The notes: generated by a model not told the origin, from the letters alone. DNA of 64,000 nucleotides from Bacteroidales bacterium KHT7 (GCA_900102385.1 FNBQ01000016.1:20774-84773), one strand, 5' to 3'. Positions 35,159-43,740 are shown, counted from the first letter of the stretch. Program-made: numbers and translations.

Positions 35159-37360
35159 TCAAGACTCGCTATCAGGAGCAGCCTCATCAACCATTTGTTC
35201 GCGGCAAAGTCTAAAAAACTCGTCGCGCGACATACAACAACCACGAAAGGCAGCCCTCTGAATACCGAACTTTGCAGGATGCTCCAGTTTCTGCCACTCA
35301 CCCACGCCGAACCTAATGCGAACGGGATATTCGGAATCATCTACACGAAGGAAATTGGCTTTCTCGACCTTATAGAAACCGCAAATACGAGCCTTCCGAA
35401 CTGGCGCAATGTAGCGAACGGCCTGAATATCCTTTGTCTCTTCCATTCCCTTGCGCCCCATAATGAGAGTCGTTGCCGTACCGTTCATTATAGCCTCAGC
35501 ATCGTCATTTACGTTTTCATCTATCGAAAGAACCATGTAGACAGGCTCTTTCGGCTTGTCTGCCGTGTAATACAAGCCTTTCTGCGGAATGCTTTCGTCA
35601 AGAATGTCGGCAGAAGCCTTGCCGATAAGTGATTCAACGAACTTAACGAGCAAGTCTCTGTTTTCCTTATCCTTAGGACGGAGAGGAAAAGCCCCGATAT
35701 TCACCTCGCCGATAGTCTTGTAGAATCTCGACACCTCAACATCGGCTTTCTGCCCGTCGCCGGGAAACAGAATATATCCGCCCACAACTTCCTTCTTTAG
35801 CGTTTCTGAAGAATGTTCCTTGTAGTATATGGCGTCGCGGTATCTGTGCATCTGGTTTATAGCATCTTCGGGCGGAGTGTCAACGCCGTTCACCTTGCCG
35901 CCGATTCTGTATTTTGCATCGAACAGATAAGTCATCTTAATGTCTTTCTTTGCATCGTGCTTTGTAAGTTGCAGAACGATGTCGGGCTTTTGCGCAACAG
36001 TTGGCACAACAAGGTTCTCGATGCTTATGCTGTCGTTCTCCCTTTCGGTATGCTTCGGATTATACACAAGTTCGGCCAGTTCCACATCGTCTTTCTTGAA
36101 TAGTATTCGCGAATGTTCGCCCTTGCCAAGTTCCCAAGTAAAGACGCCGTTCATCTCCATGCGGTTGCGATGGTCAACATCAACGTCCATGCCAAGCAGT
36201 TCCTTAACAATATGGCTTACCTCGATGAAACACCAAATCTCGTAAAGAGTGGCTATATCCTTTGATTGCAGACGATAGATGCCGTCGTAGAGCGAATAGG
36301 CGCGGCGCAACAGGTTCCATGTGCGGTAAACCTGACTGTAGCCAGTAGCCTTTTGCAGAACCATGCTTTCCTGATTAAGTCCTTTGAACTTTCCGACGGT
36401 ACGGAAGAACGGATTGCGTTGCAGACGCTTCAGCGTGCCGAGCGTCGTCTGCATCTCGTCACAATAGGCATCCGAAACGCCCTTTAACGCTTCGATGCGT
36501 GCCTTCAGCACCTCATATTTGGTGGTTATCTGCCCCAAGGCATATTTCAGAAAACGGTTCTCTTGAGTGTCGTTGCTCTGTATCTGCTGTTCTATGCGAT
36601 ACAGATGCGCCTGTTCCCTGCGATGTTCTGCCAGCTCGTTCTCTATCGAGATGGGGATTCTTGTCAGTCTGTCGGCACGGACAAACGACTCTGTTCCGTG
36701 AAGCCGATGGCGCGGACGTTCAATAATGCTTTTCACGGCACGCACAAACTTCTCCTGCTCGCCTGCGAATACGCTCCACCACACCAGTTCGGGTGTCTCG
36801 CCTTCGGTACTGGGCGAAAAGCCGTGAAAGGTGCGTTTCATATAGTCGAGCGACAGCATACGGTACTCGCGCTCAATATCTTCGATTATCTTTCGCCAAT
36901 GTTCGTGATAGTTTAGTTTTGTGCTCAGCACATCAAAGCCGAAACGGAAATGGCGGACTTCCGAGCCTACGCTATAGTCTATGTTTATCTCGCTCTTGCC
37001 TATGTCGTTGCCGTAGTTTATAAAGCCTGCAAGAATACCCTTGCGGAAACTGAAATTATCGTTGTCGTTCTGCAAGATGCTGCCGAACCGGGCGTTTTTC
37101 ACATTCTTTTCGAACTCAACCCATATTGGATAGTCGGCATTGTCGAAGAAAACGGCAGGAGCAGTCTCGCCGTTAGCTATAGGTTGCAGAGAGCCATCAT
37201 CGCCCAGCCTCACAACACTCTCAACACCACCCGACCACGAGTAAGCCGATGTCAGATTCTCAGCCCCGACATTCCTCACAGCCTTGTCCCAGATGGCACC
37301 GAATTTTCCACATTCAATGCTCATCGTAAAATCGTGGTGTTTTATCGTCAGAAGTTCCAT
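35159..37360 (-). CDS. McrC/LlaJI.R2-like nuclease subunit (DUF2357 + PD-(D/E)XK)
   Basis: 733 residues from the ATG at 37360, 7 nt after the mcrB-like stop. An earlier in-frame ATG at 37399 would overlap that gene by 32 nt and is less likely. The first ~400 residues are DUF2357-like. The nuclease core is near 455-510: PDIVLQL (Asp460), then FDAKYRI (Asp481, Lys483) and NQMHRYRDA, the PD-(D/E)XK pattern. Presumed DNA-cutting partner of the McrB-like protein. Last gene of a four-gene restriction operon. Confidence 0.85.
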   Translation of the reverse strand: MELLTIKHHDFTMSIECGKFGAIWDKAVRNVGAENLTSAYSWSGGVESVVRLGDDGSLQPIANGETAPAVFFDNADYPIWVEFEKNVKNARFGSILQNDNDNFSFRKGILAGFINYGNDIGKSEINIDYSVGSEVRHFRFGFDVLSTKLNYHEHWRKIIEDIEREYRMLSLDYMKRTFHGFSPSTEGETPELVWWSVFAGEQEKFVRAVKSIIERPRHRLHGTESFVRADRLTRIPISIENELAEHRREQAHLYRIEQQIQSNDTQENRFLKYALGQITTKYEVLKARIEALKGVSDAYCDEMQTTLGTLKRLQRNPFFRTVGKFKGLNQESMVLQKATGYSQVYRTWNLLRRAYSLYDGIYRLQSKDIATLYEIWCFIEVSHIVKELLGMDVDVDHRNRMEMNGVFTWELGKGEHSRILFKKDDVELAELVYNPKHTERENDSISIENLVVPTVAQKPDIVLQLTKHDAKKDIKMTYLFDAKYRIGGKVNGVDTPPEDAINQMHRYRDAIYYKEHSSETLKKEVVGGYILFPGDGQKADVEVSRFYKTIGEVNIGAFPLRPKDKENRDLLVKFVESLIGKASADILDESIPQKGLYYTADKPKEPVYMVLSIDENVNDDAEAIMNGTATTLIMGRKGMEETKDIQAVRYIAPVRKARICGFYKVEKANFLRVDDSEYPVRIRFGVGEWQKLEHPAKFGIQRAAFRGCCMSRDEFFRLCREQMVDEAAPDSES

Positions 37361-37367
37361 ATCTACT

Positions 37368-39029
37368 TTAGTTCCAGAAACTTGTGTAGCCCGATGCAAG
37401 ACGTTTCTTCATCTCGCCCAACTTAGCAAGCGAGATGGCGTTATACGGCGCATCGCCGGCAAACAGACTGCCGCACACCTCTTCGAGTCCGCTCTTTACC
37501 GCCGATTCGAGTGCGTTGAGGAATTCTGTACTCACTTTGGTCTCGTCGCCCTCTATGCGCGACAGAATCTTCATGTTGGTTATCTCGTCCAAGGCACGGG
37601 CAACCACAAAATCCTGTGTTTCATTCTCTTTCTTGTATGGCAGATTATTCACCACATACAAAAGGACTTCGTTTCGGGTTCGGTATGCAATCTTGAAAGG
37701 CGTACCCTCTAACCTGTCGTTTACCTTTTGCAGATAGTCTAACGCCTTGTCGCACACATCCTTGTTGCTTTCGTAAATGTCAACGCCCTCTACGGCTGTG
37801 CCCACAAGTTCGTCTTTGCCAAGCTTGCCTATCTGCTCGTTTTTGCAAGAAAGACCGCCGTGCAAATCAACTTCGTTCATCTCTATTGTCATTGCGCGGT
37901 CGAGCACCTTTCGGCTGAACGAGAATGTAGTCTCGTCCATATTAACCATACCAACAACAATAAGGTTCTGCGGAATGCTTATGCCTTCATTCAAGAAACG
38001 GTTACGCACAACGTCACTCACCGTAAGTTCATTTGTCAGATTCCGAAACCAATATTCCGCGCTCTTTTTCAGAATAGGGTCGGTAGTGATATTACCGTCG
38101 GCATCGGCTTTGCGACTTTCAATAACGCTCAGATATTCGGCAAAATACTGTTCCACAGGAGCAAGATTCATCTCGTCGAGACAAAGGAAATAAGGCACAT
38201 CAGGCTCTTCCCATGCGCGAGCAATGAATTTCAGAAAATCTCCTGCAACAAACATAGGCGTACCGCTAACACGACTAACATAGCCTATAAGTTCGCTCGA
38301 ATCGTGCCAGTTTGGTTTTACCTGAATCATCTCGAAGTTTCGTGGCTTCTGCGACAGGTATTCCGCGTCGTCGCCATCCCAGCAAGCCCTTGCCAGTTCC
38401 CTTACTATACGGCTCTTTCCTGTTCCCGAAATACCAGCGAGAAGAAGAAACGGCTTGGATTTTATGGCGGTGATGTAGGGACGATATGGTTCTGAAAAAT
38501 CATTAGATTGAACAGGTTCTTCTTCCTCAATATCTTGATTCTTAGATAATTCTTCGATTGAGTTTTTAAATCGAATTTCATACACACCATTTTGCTTGAT
38601 GAATGTGATAATAGAATGTGCTTGAATAAAGAACATACGAATATTAAAATCCGTGCCGTTCTCTTTCAATTCGTTCAAGTAGATTCTTCCGTCATCACGC
38701 TTAAACAAATGTATTGTGTAATTTGCAAATTCGTTGTTTGCAAACTTATTCTGAATTATAGCGTAATAATACTCAAATAATTTGCTATCAAAGTTTACTT
38801 TTGTTGCTTCTTTTGAACTACTTTTATACAACGGCAACAGCAATACCAATGCACCAAGAGCCTTAATATAATCCTCTTTGTAAATTTTAAAGGTTATATA
38901 ACCATTTTCGACTCCACCTAAGAAATCAAAAATCTCATTCGAAAGGTTGATGCTTGTTTCACCAGAACGTTTTGGTTCTGTTTTGAAAAAGGCATCTTGC
39001 GACCAAACAATTTTTACTATCTTTTCCAT
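37368..39029 (-). CDS. McrB/LlaJI.R1-like AAA+ NTPase
   Basis: 553 residues. About 1-185 is an unrecognised N-terminal region that probably reads DNA. The AAA+ core has Walker A GISGTGKS at 199-206, Walker B YFLCLDEMNLAP (about 280-291) and the McrB-type sensor VVGMVNMDETT (358-368), followed by RKVLDRA. McrB proteins use GTP to translocate and activate the McrC nuclease. It starts 4 nt after the first methyltransferase. Confidence 0.9.
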   Translation of the reverse strand: MEKIVKIVWSQDAFFKTEPKRSGETSINLSNEIFDFLGGVENGYITFKIYKEDYIKALGALVLLLPLYKSSSKEATKVNFDSKLFEYYYAIIQNKFANNEFANYTIHLFKRDDGRIYLNELKENGTDFNIRMFFIQAHSIITFIKQNGVYEIRFKNSIEELSKNQDIEEEEPVQSNDFSEPYRPYITAIKSKPFLLLAGISGTGKSRIVRELARACWDGDDAEYLSQKPRNFEMIQVKPNWHDSSELIGYVSRVSGTPMFVAGDFLKFIARAWEEPDVPYFLCLDEMNLAPVEQYFAEYLSVIESRKADADGNITTDPILKKSAEYWFRNLTNELTVSDVVRNRFLNEGISIPQNLIVVGMVNMDETTFSFSRKVLDRAMTIEMNEVDLHGGLSCKNEQIGKLGKDELVGTAVEGVDIYESNKDVCDKALDYLQKVNDRLEGTPFKIAYRTRNEVLLYVVNNLPYKKENETQDFVVARALDEITNMKILSRIEGDETKVSTEFLNALESAVKSGLEEVCGSLFAGDAPYNAISLAKLGEMKKRLASGYTSFWN

Positions 39030-39033
39030 AGTT

Positions 39034-40098
39034 TCAAATTATTATTTTCTTGGTAATCAAATAGTACATGGCTGCATAAATTGTATTTACACTTACAGCG
39101 TTTCCTGCCTGTTTGTATAATGCGCCATTAGCAATTTTCTCATTTTGTGCTTTTGCTGCAAAATCTTCAGGGAAACCTTGCAGCATAAAAGCCTCTCTTG
39201 GTGTCAATTTGCGAATCGGAATTTTTGCCAATTCGTTTTTGTCCATTGTTTCGGACGGACGTATTTCTCCGTTTGAATTGATAAAAACATCCGAGTAATA
39301 ATTATCCTGACACGCACGATGCATTTTGTGCATCGTTGCGGTAAGCGGTCTTGCGATAATTTGGTCAATATCAGAATTAGATTTAAATGCCGAACTTCCA
39401 TCACTTAGGATTGTCGGTTTAATCTTTTCTGACAGATAATACTTCGTGCTTTCATTCTTTGTAAGAATATCAATTACAGAATTGTAAAATCTCAGACTGC
39501 ATTTTTCTCTGTTAATTTCAGAAAAACAATCTTTTACAAGTTCATTGTCGAAGTTAAATTCGCCAAATTCTTTTTGACGTGCAAATATGATAAGACGTTT
39601 CCGCTTTTGCGGAAGTCCGTAATCTAATGTGTTGAATATATCAAAGTGAACAATATATCCCTCATTTTCGAGAGTTTTTCGTATTACTTCAAATGTTTTC
39701 CCCTTGTCGTGTGTCAAAAGATTTTTAACATTTTCTAATAACACATACTTTGGATGGCGTTGTTTTAAAATATCCATTATGCGGAAAAACATTTGTCCCC
39801 TATCCTCTGCAAAACCCAACTGCTTGCCCATCATACTGAAAGTCTGACACGGAAATCCTCCACTCAGAATATCAAAATCGGGCAATCCATTTATTTTTTT
39901 CACATCGGCTACAAACGACACTATGTCGCCTATTTTAACTTCATTATCAGTTTGATAATTAGCACAATATGTCAATGTAGCATTTACGTCGATTTCTGAA
40001 TAGGCAACAGTTTCTATTTCCATTATATTGTCTGCCGTCAACAAATCCATCGCCATTCTAAAGCCACCAACGCCAGCAAATAATTCCAAATGTTTCAT
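39034..40098 (-). CDS. DNA cytosine-5 methyltransferase (M1)
   Basis: 354 residues. Motifs in order: FAGVGGFR (I), GGFPCQTFS with catalytic Cys84 (IV), LLENVKN (VI), LPQKRKR (VIII), a target-recognition region, RKLTPREAFMLQGFP (IX) and QAGNAVSVN (X). It should protect host DNA from the restriction proteins encoded after it. Overlaps the preceding methyltransferase by 4 nt. Confidence 0.95.
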   Translation of the reverse strand: MKHLELFAGVGGFRMAMDLLTADNIMEIETVAYSEIDVNATLTYCANYQTDNEVKIGDIVSFVADVKKINGLPDFDILSGGFPCQTFSMMGKQLGFAEDRGQMFFRIMDILKQRHPKYVLLENVKNLLTHDKGKTFEVIRKTLENEGYIVHFDIFNTLDYGLPQKRKRLIIFARQKEFGEFNFDNELVKDCFSEINREKCSLRFYNSVIDILTKNESTKYYLSEKIKPTILSDGSSAFKSNSDIDQIIARPLTATMHKMHRACQDNYYSDVFINSNGEIRPSETMDKNELAKIPIRKLTPREAFMLQGFPEDFAAKAQNEKIANGALYKQAGNAVSVNTIYAAMYYLITKKIII

Positions 40099-41228
40099 TT
40101 CAAAAACTGTATTATGCCTTCTCCGATAGCCTTTGCAAGTTTCACGGGAACAGCGTTACCAATTTGCGCATACCACAGATTTTGCGAGCCTTGAAAAACG
40201 TAATCGTCTGGAAACGTTTGTATCCTTGCCGCTTCGCGTGGGCTTAATCCACGAGCCTCCCACGGATGTATATACATATTGCAATCAAAGCGCATATGCG
40301 AGGTTATAGTTTTACAAATCTGCGTTTCGTCAAGTTTAAAATACTTGTCTTTGAAAATGTCCTTTCTACGCTTATAAGGCATTATGTCTGCAATAGATTC
40401 GTGCAACGAATTTGCGCCCTGCGGCAAACGTCTAAAAATTTCAATGTCCCTCGGATTGTTGTACCGATTTTTATGATTATAGAGTTTGCTTATTTTTTTG
40501 TCACCGTTGATATAATGGTAAAACTCATTTTCTACATACTTGAAATCCATTTCGGTAAAACCAGACAATTCGTTTTCAATGTTTGATTTTCCCTTTTCCT
40601 TTTTGGATTCCAAATGCGGAAGCCCAATTAAGGCATCTCTAAGCACAAACGACGTACGCTTTTTTTCAAAAATTTTGTTGAAAACATCTGAAATTGAAAC
40701 GCCCATTCTGTTGCCAATAAAAATAAACCGTTCTCTGTTTTGAGGAACACCAAAGTCTTGCGCATAGAGAAGACGAAAATCATATGTATATTCTTCTCCC
40801 AAAAACTCTTTAAAGTTTTCTTTGATTTCGTCTATTTTATTAGCCATACCTCTTACGTTTTCCATTATGAAAAACTTAGGACGAGTATAACTAAGAAACT
40901 TTAGATAAGCCTTGTACAATTGGTTTCGAGGGTCGTCTATAAGCCTTTGACGGTTTGCCATCGAAAAGCCTTGGCACGGCGGACCACCGCAAACCAAATC
41001 CAAATCTGAAATATATTCTTTGTACCTATCAAGATTGTTGTTGAGTTCGTTTATATCACCTATAAAGTATTGTTCGTCAGACAGGTTGTGATTAAATTTG
41101 TATGTAGAACAAAATTCGGGTACAAGTTCATTAACAAACACAGGTGTAAAACCCGCTTGTTCTAATCCAGTACTTAATCCACCACATCCGGCGAACATAT
41201 CTGCCATTTTAAAGCAATTAACTGCCAT
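40095..41228 (-). CDS. DNA cytosine-5 methyltransferase (M2)
   Basis: 377 residues. MFAGCGGLSTG (I), CGGPPCQGFS with catalytic Cys85 (IV), IMENVRG (VI), VPQNRERF (VIII), GLSPREAARIQTFP (IX), QIGNAVPV (X). The sequence is clearly different from M1, as expected if the two enzymes modify opposite strands of an asymmetric site, the LlaJI arrangement. First gene of the operon; a second ATG at residue 8 is possible. The structured segment 41314-41655 lies upstream. Confidence 0.95.
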   Translation of the reverse strand: MAVNCFKMADMFAGCGGLSTGLEQAGFTPVFVNELVPEFCSTYKFNHNLSDEQYFIGDINELNNNLDRYKEYISDLDLVCGGPPCQGFSMANRQRLIDDPRNQLYKAYLKFLSYTRPKFFIMENVRGMANKIDEIKENFKEFLGEEYTYDFRLLYAQDFGVPQNRERFIFIGNRMGVSISDVFNKIFEKKRTSFVLRDALIGLPHLESKKEKGKSNIENELSGFTEMDFKYVENEFYHYINGDKKISKLYNHKNRYNNPRDIEIFRRLPQGANSLHESIADIMPYKRRKDIFKDKYFKLDETQICKTITSHMRFDCNMYIHPWEARGLSPREAARIQTFPDDYVFQGSQNLWYAQIGNAVPVKLAKAIGEGIIQFLK

Positions 41229-41313
41229 TGCGGTTAAATGTTTTTTTTCGATTCATTACCGCCAAGCACACAAAACGGATTATTTAATGTATATACAACA
41301 AAATTAACCACAT

Positions 41314-41645
41314 AAAAAAAACGTGAGTGCCTAACTTCTATCCGTCTTAATTCGAGGTCTTAGGAAACCCATTGCAAGAAACGGACAGAATAGACACCCA
41401 CGGTAACTTATATGTAAGCCCATAAGTGCGCATAAGGGCATAAAATACCCTATATGCACACTACGGGAACATATACGACCCGTGGCGTTCTTTCTGTATT
41501 TCGTTTCGGTCTGCAATTCAAAAGTTCCTAAGTTCCGAATTAACCAAAAACAAAACGCGAAGTAACGCCTTTTAATATGTAGTGCTCTGCCTAAGCAACT
41601 CCACGCAACTCATTGCGCATTACGGCAGCCATAGGCAGATGCCGT
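41314..41645 (-). ncRNA. Structured leader or independent RNA, unidentified
   Basis: Gene-free and unusually structured. (1) 5' part: ACGGCA/TGCCGT (41640-41645/41622-41627), whose loop carries TCTGCCTA that matches TAGGCAGA downstream (41632-41639/41586-41593), an H-type pseudoknot enclosing a small hairpin. (2) A symmetric 197-nt rod, 41543 to 41347: TTAATTCG, CTTAGGAA, ATTGCA, GAAACG and ACAGAA arms all find partners in register. (3) An alternative stem, 41381-41402 with 41322-41345, followed by eight T (41314-41321). The 3' arm of (2) cannot form both. I do not recognise the RNA class. Confidence 0.65.
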
Positions 41646-41647
41646 CG

Positions 41648-41655
41648 CAAAGATA
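41648..41655 (-). promoter_or_regulatory. -7 box before the structured RNA
   Basis: TATCTTTG on the minus strand, a perfect TAnnTTTG. The nearest TTG gives 15 nt spacing, shorter than usual. The start of transcription would fall at about 41643, at the first structured bases. Confidence 0.55.
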
Positions 41656-41723
41656 CAAATAAAATCGGCACAATTAGCGTAATCCTTCCAAAAAGCCCAT
41701 AGAATTCTTGCAGAATTCAATAA

Positions 41724-41888
41724 AAAAGTAAGCAATATGGACTTACGCAGGAAGAACTTGCCATGAAATCGGGAGTTGGACTTTGCTTTGTACGGAATCT
41801 GGAACAAGGCAAACCAACATTAATGATGGATAAAGTAAACCAACTACTTGATTTATTTAATTACGAACTTACAGCAACCAAGAAATAA
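41724..41888 (+). pseudogene. Truncated HipB/XRE-type HTH antitoxin gene
   Basis: Reading from 41724 after an in-frame stop (41721-41723) to the stop at 41886-41888 gives KSKQYGLTQEELAMKSG, then LCFVRNLEQGKPTLMM and DKVNQLLDLFNYELTA. This is the HTH of HipB/Y4mF-like antitoxins, in which helix 2-3 and the downstream VNQxL-LFxYEL are conserved. The first ~15 residues and the start are missing, and no HipA-like toxin follows. A gene fragment, probably inactive. Confidence 0.75.
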
Positions 41889-42002
41889 CAGCGTAGCTGC
41901 TTTTGATTCTTGCTTCGGCAATGGTCAAAAGCTGTTATCTTTATGTCAAGAAATCTTCGGCTTTCCTTCGGGATGCGTTCGGGTTTTGCAAAGCCGCATA
42001 CA

Positions 42003-42035
42003 AACAAAAAAAGATAGAACGAATGCTCTATCTTT
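42003..42035 (-). terminator. Terminator of the small exported protein gene
   Basis: AAAGATAGA (42010-42018) pairs with TCTATCTTT (42027-42035), followed by a T-run on the minus strand. The 300 bp between 41724 and 42062 otherwise holds only the HTH fragment. Confidence 0.8.
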
Positions 42036-42062
42036 CCTACTGATTAGCCTGTAAAGCTATAT

Positions 42063-42296
42063 TTATTTCTTTAAATCCAAACTCTTTTCAGAAGCAGCGG
42101 CTGCATTCTTGTCAGCCTTTTGCTCAAGTGCAACACGAACTGCATCGGCTGTATTAGCATTAGCAGGAAGCGCCTTAAGGTTAGCTGCTATCTTGCCGAC
42201 ATTCATGTTTGCTATACCCTTAACAGGTAACTTAGTCTCAGCATTTGCTATCGCAAAGCAAGCGACCATTGCAGTGAATATAAACAATCTCTTCAT
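42063..42296 (-). CDS. Small exported protein, unknown
   Basis: 77 residues with a signal peptide (IANA-ET), mature form about 58 residues. Ala/Lys/Asn-rich and predicted helical (NVGKIAANLKALPANANTA). Own promoter and terminator support a real gene. No family is recognised. Confidence 0.75.
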   Translation of the reverse strand: MKRLFIFTAMVACFAIANAETKLPVKGIANMNVGKIAANLKALPANANTADAVRVALEQKADKNAAAASEKSLDLKK

Positions 42297-42347
42297 CTTA
42301 CCTCAATTTTTAATTGTTACACTTAGTTGTCTTTCTTAAAGACATTG

Positions 42348-42376
42348 CAAAGATAAGAAGAAAAATCATTAAGCAA
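42348..42376 (-). promoter_or_regulatory. Promoter of the small exported protein gene
   Basis: TTG (42374-42376), 18 nt, TATCTTTG (42348-42355). The leader contains a GTCTTT/AAAGAC hairpin. Confidence 0.55.
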
Positions 42377-42482
42377 TCACAAAACAATGTTTTTTAGCAT
42401 AAAATGCTTAAATTCTTGACTAATATCAACTCATTTTATGCTACACAACATGAATATCGAGGATTTCTTGGTGTTTTATGGA

Positions 42483-43439
42483 CTAATTCAACAGATACGC
42501 AATGTAGCCCACATACATAAGCACCATGATGCCGCCCTCTACCCTATTGATAATCTTGCCGGTACGCGCCAAAATCCACATAACAACGCTCGCTACAAGA
42601 AGCGTAAACAAGTCGAACATCGTGATGTGTCCGAGCGGAAGTTGAGAAACCGTTGCACTCGCACCAAGAATCCAGAAGGCATTAAACACAACGCTACCGA
42701 TAACATTTCCTATCGCCATGCCCGAATCGCGCTTACGTGCAGCCATAAGCGATGCGGCAAGTTCAGGCAACGATGTTCCGCCCGAAACGAGCGTGAGGGC
42801 AATGACCGATTCGCTAACGCCAAGAAAACGGGCAACATCGCATGCGCCATCGACAAAGAAATCGCCACCGAAAATCAGTCCAGCCAAGCCAAGAAGCACA
42901 TAGAGTACCGATTTCCACACAGGCATGATGCTCTCCGGGGCAACAGGCTCTTCGCTCGCGCCCTCGCTGCTGCGAGCCGTGGCAAGCGTGTAGAACATAA
43001 ACACCACAAAGAAGCAGATGAGCAACATGCCGTCGCTTCGGGTTATGACGTTCCACTGGGCATCGTCGATAAAAGCATCGCACGCAACGACAAACAGCAC
43101 AAACGACGACATGACGGCAAACGGAAGGTCTTTGTAAACCGTGCGGTTCGTTACCTTGATTGGGAAAACGGCAGCCGTACAGCCCACAATAAAGAGAATG
43201 TTGAAGATATTGCTTCCAACCACATTACCGATGGCAATCTCGGTGCTTCCCTTGAGCGAGGATATAAAACTGATTACAAACTCGGGCATAGACGAACCGA
43301 ACGCCACGACCGTAAGACCGATTACAAGACTCGAAATGCCATAGCGTGCGGCTATGGCGGCAGCACCGTCGGTAAGTTTGTCGGCACCAACAATAATCAT
43401 CACTATTCCAGCAATGAGCAACGCTAACGAAACAATCAT
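42483..43439 (-). CDS. Na+/Ca2+ exchanger (CaCA family, YrbG-like)
   Basis: 318 residues from the ATG at 43439 (MIVSLALLIAG). The frame opens 25 codons earlier across the promoter box, so the later start is preferred. Ten membrane helices in two halves with the alpha-repeats VVAFGSSMPEFV and LVSGGTSLPELA, which hold the ion-binding Glu residues. Moves Ca2+ outward for Na+ or H+. A long frame on the opposite strand is a shadow. Confidence 0.93.
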   Translation of the reverse strand: MIVSLALLIAGIVMIIVGADKLTDGAAAIAARYGISSLVIGLTVVAFGSSMPEFVISFISSLKGSTEIAIGNVVGSNIFNILFIVGCTAAVFPIKVTNRTVYKDLPFAVMSSFVLFVVACDAFIDDAQWNVITRSDGMLLICFFVVFMFYTLATARSSEGASEEPVAPESIMPVWKSVLYVLLGLAGLIFGGDFFVDGACDVARFLGVSESVIALTLVSGGTSLPELAASLMAARKRDSGMAIGNVIGSVVFNAFWILGASATVSQLPLGHITMFDLFTLLVASVVMWILARTGKIINRVEGGIMVLMYVGYIAYLLN

Positions 43440-43465
43440 ATTGTTATTTATTGAAAATTCGACTG

Positions 43466-43473
43466 CAAATATA
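43466..43473 (-). promoter_or_regulatory. -7 box of the exchanger gene
   Basis: TATATTTG on the minus strand, 27 nt before the ATG; no clear -33 box. Confidence 0.4.
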
Positions 43474-43525
43474 ACAAATATGCCGAAATACATCCTCTTT
43501 ATGTTGAAGGACATACAAAAAAATT

Positions 43526-43555
43526 TTGAACTTACATAAAAAGTCGATACTTTTG
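43526..43555 (+). promoter_or_regulatory. Orphan promoter
   Basis: TTG (43526-43528, in TTTTG), 19 nt, TACTTTTG (43548-43555). A textbook Bacteroidota promoter with no gene downstream on this strand. Confidence 0.6.
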
Positions 43556-43560
43556 CTAAA

Positions 43561-43650
43561 GATAATTTAACAACAATCTTTTTACCTCTAATTCAATTGA
43601 AAATGTTATACAAAACTGCTTCATCGTGAGATGGGGCAGTTTTTCGTTTT
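43561..43650 (+). ncRNA. Putative small RNA (~85 nt)
   Basis: The segment between the orphan promoter at 43526-43555 and a strong intrinsic terminator, AAAACTGC/GCAGTTTT with inner CATC/GATG (43612-43643), then TTTTTCGTTTTT. Both flanking genes are on the minus strand, so this would be a separate transcript. It contains an 8-codon frame (ATG at 43603, stop at 43627-43629, peptide MLYKTASS) inside the terminator arm; that frame may be chance. Confidence 0.5.
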
Positions 43651-43673
43651 TATCCCCCATCAGGAAATAGGCA

Positions 43674-43709
43674 AAAAAATCCCGACATGCGCCTTGACGC
43701 ATATCGGGA
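43674..43709 (-). terminator. secG operon terminator
   Basis: TCCCGA-c-ATGCG and CGCAT-a-TCGGGA pair, with seven T following on the minus strand. Confidence 0.85.
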
Positions 43710-43740
43710 CGAATATTTCTGTTCAGCTTTTTTACTAAAA

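Noticed and set aside
41347-41543. 6S RNA, tmRNA or RNase P RNA at the structured segment
   Set aside because: The rod shape recalls 6S RNA, but I cannot see its central bubble pattern. tmRNA and RNase P signature sequences are absent. Left unassigned.
42438-43427. 329-codon open frame on the plus strand
   Set aside because: Antisense to the Na+/Ca2+ exchanger, whose family motifs are intact; composition is shadow-like.
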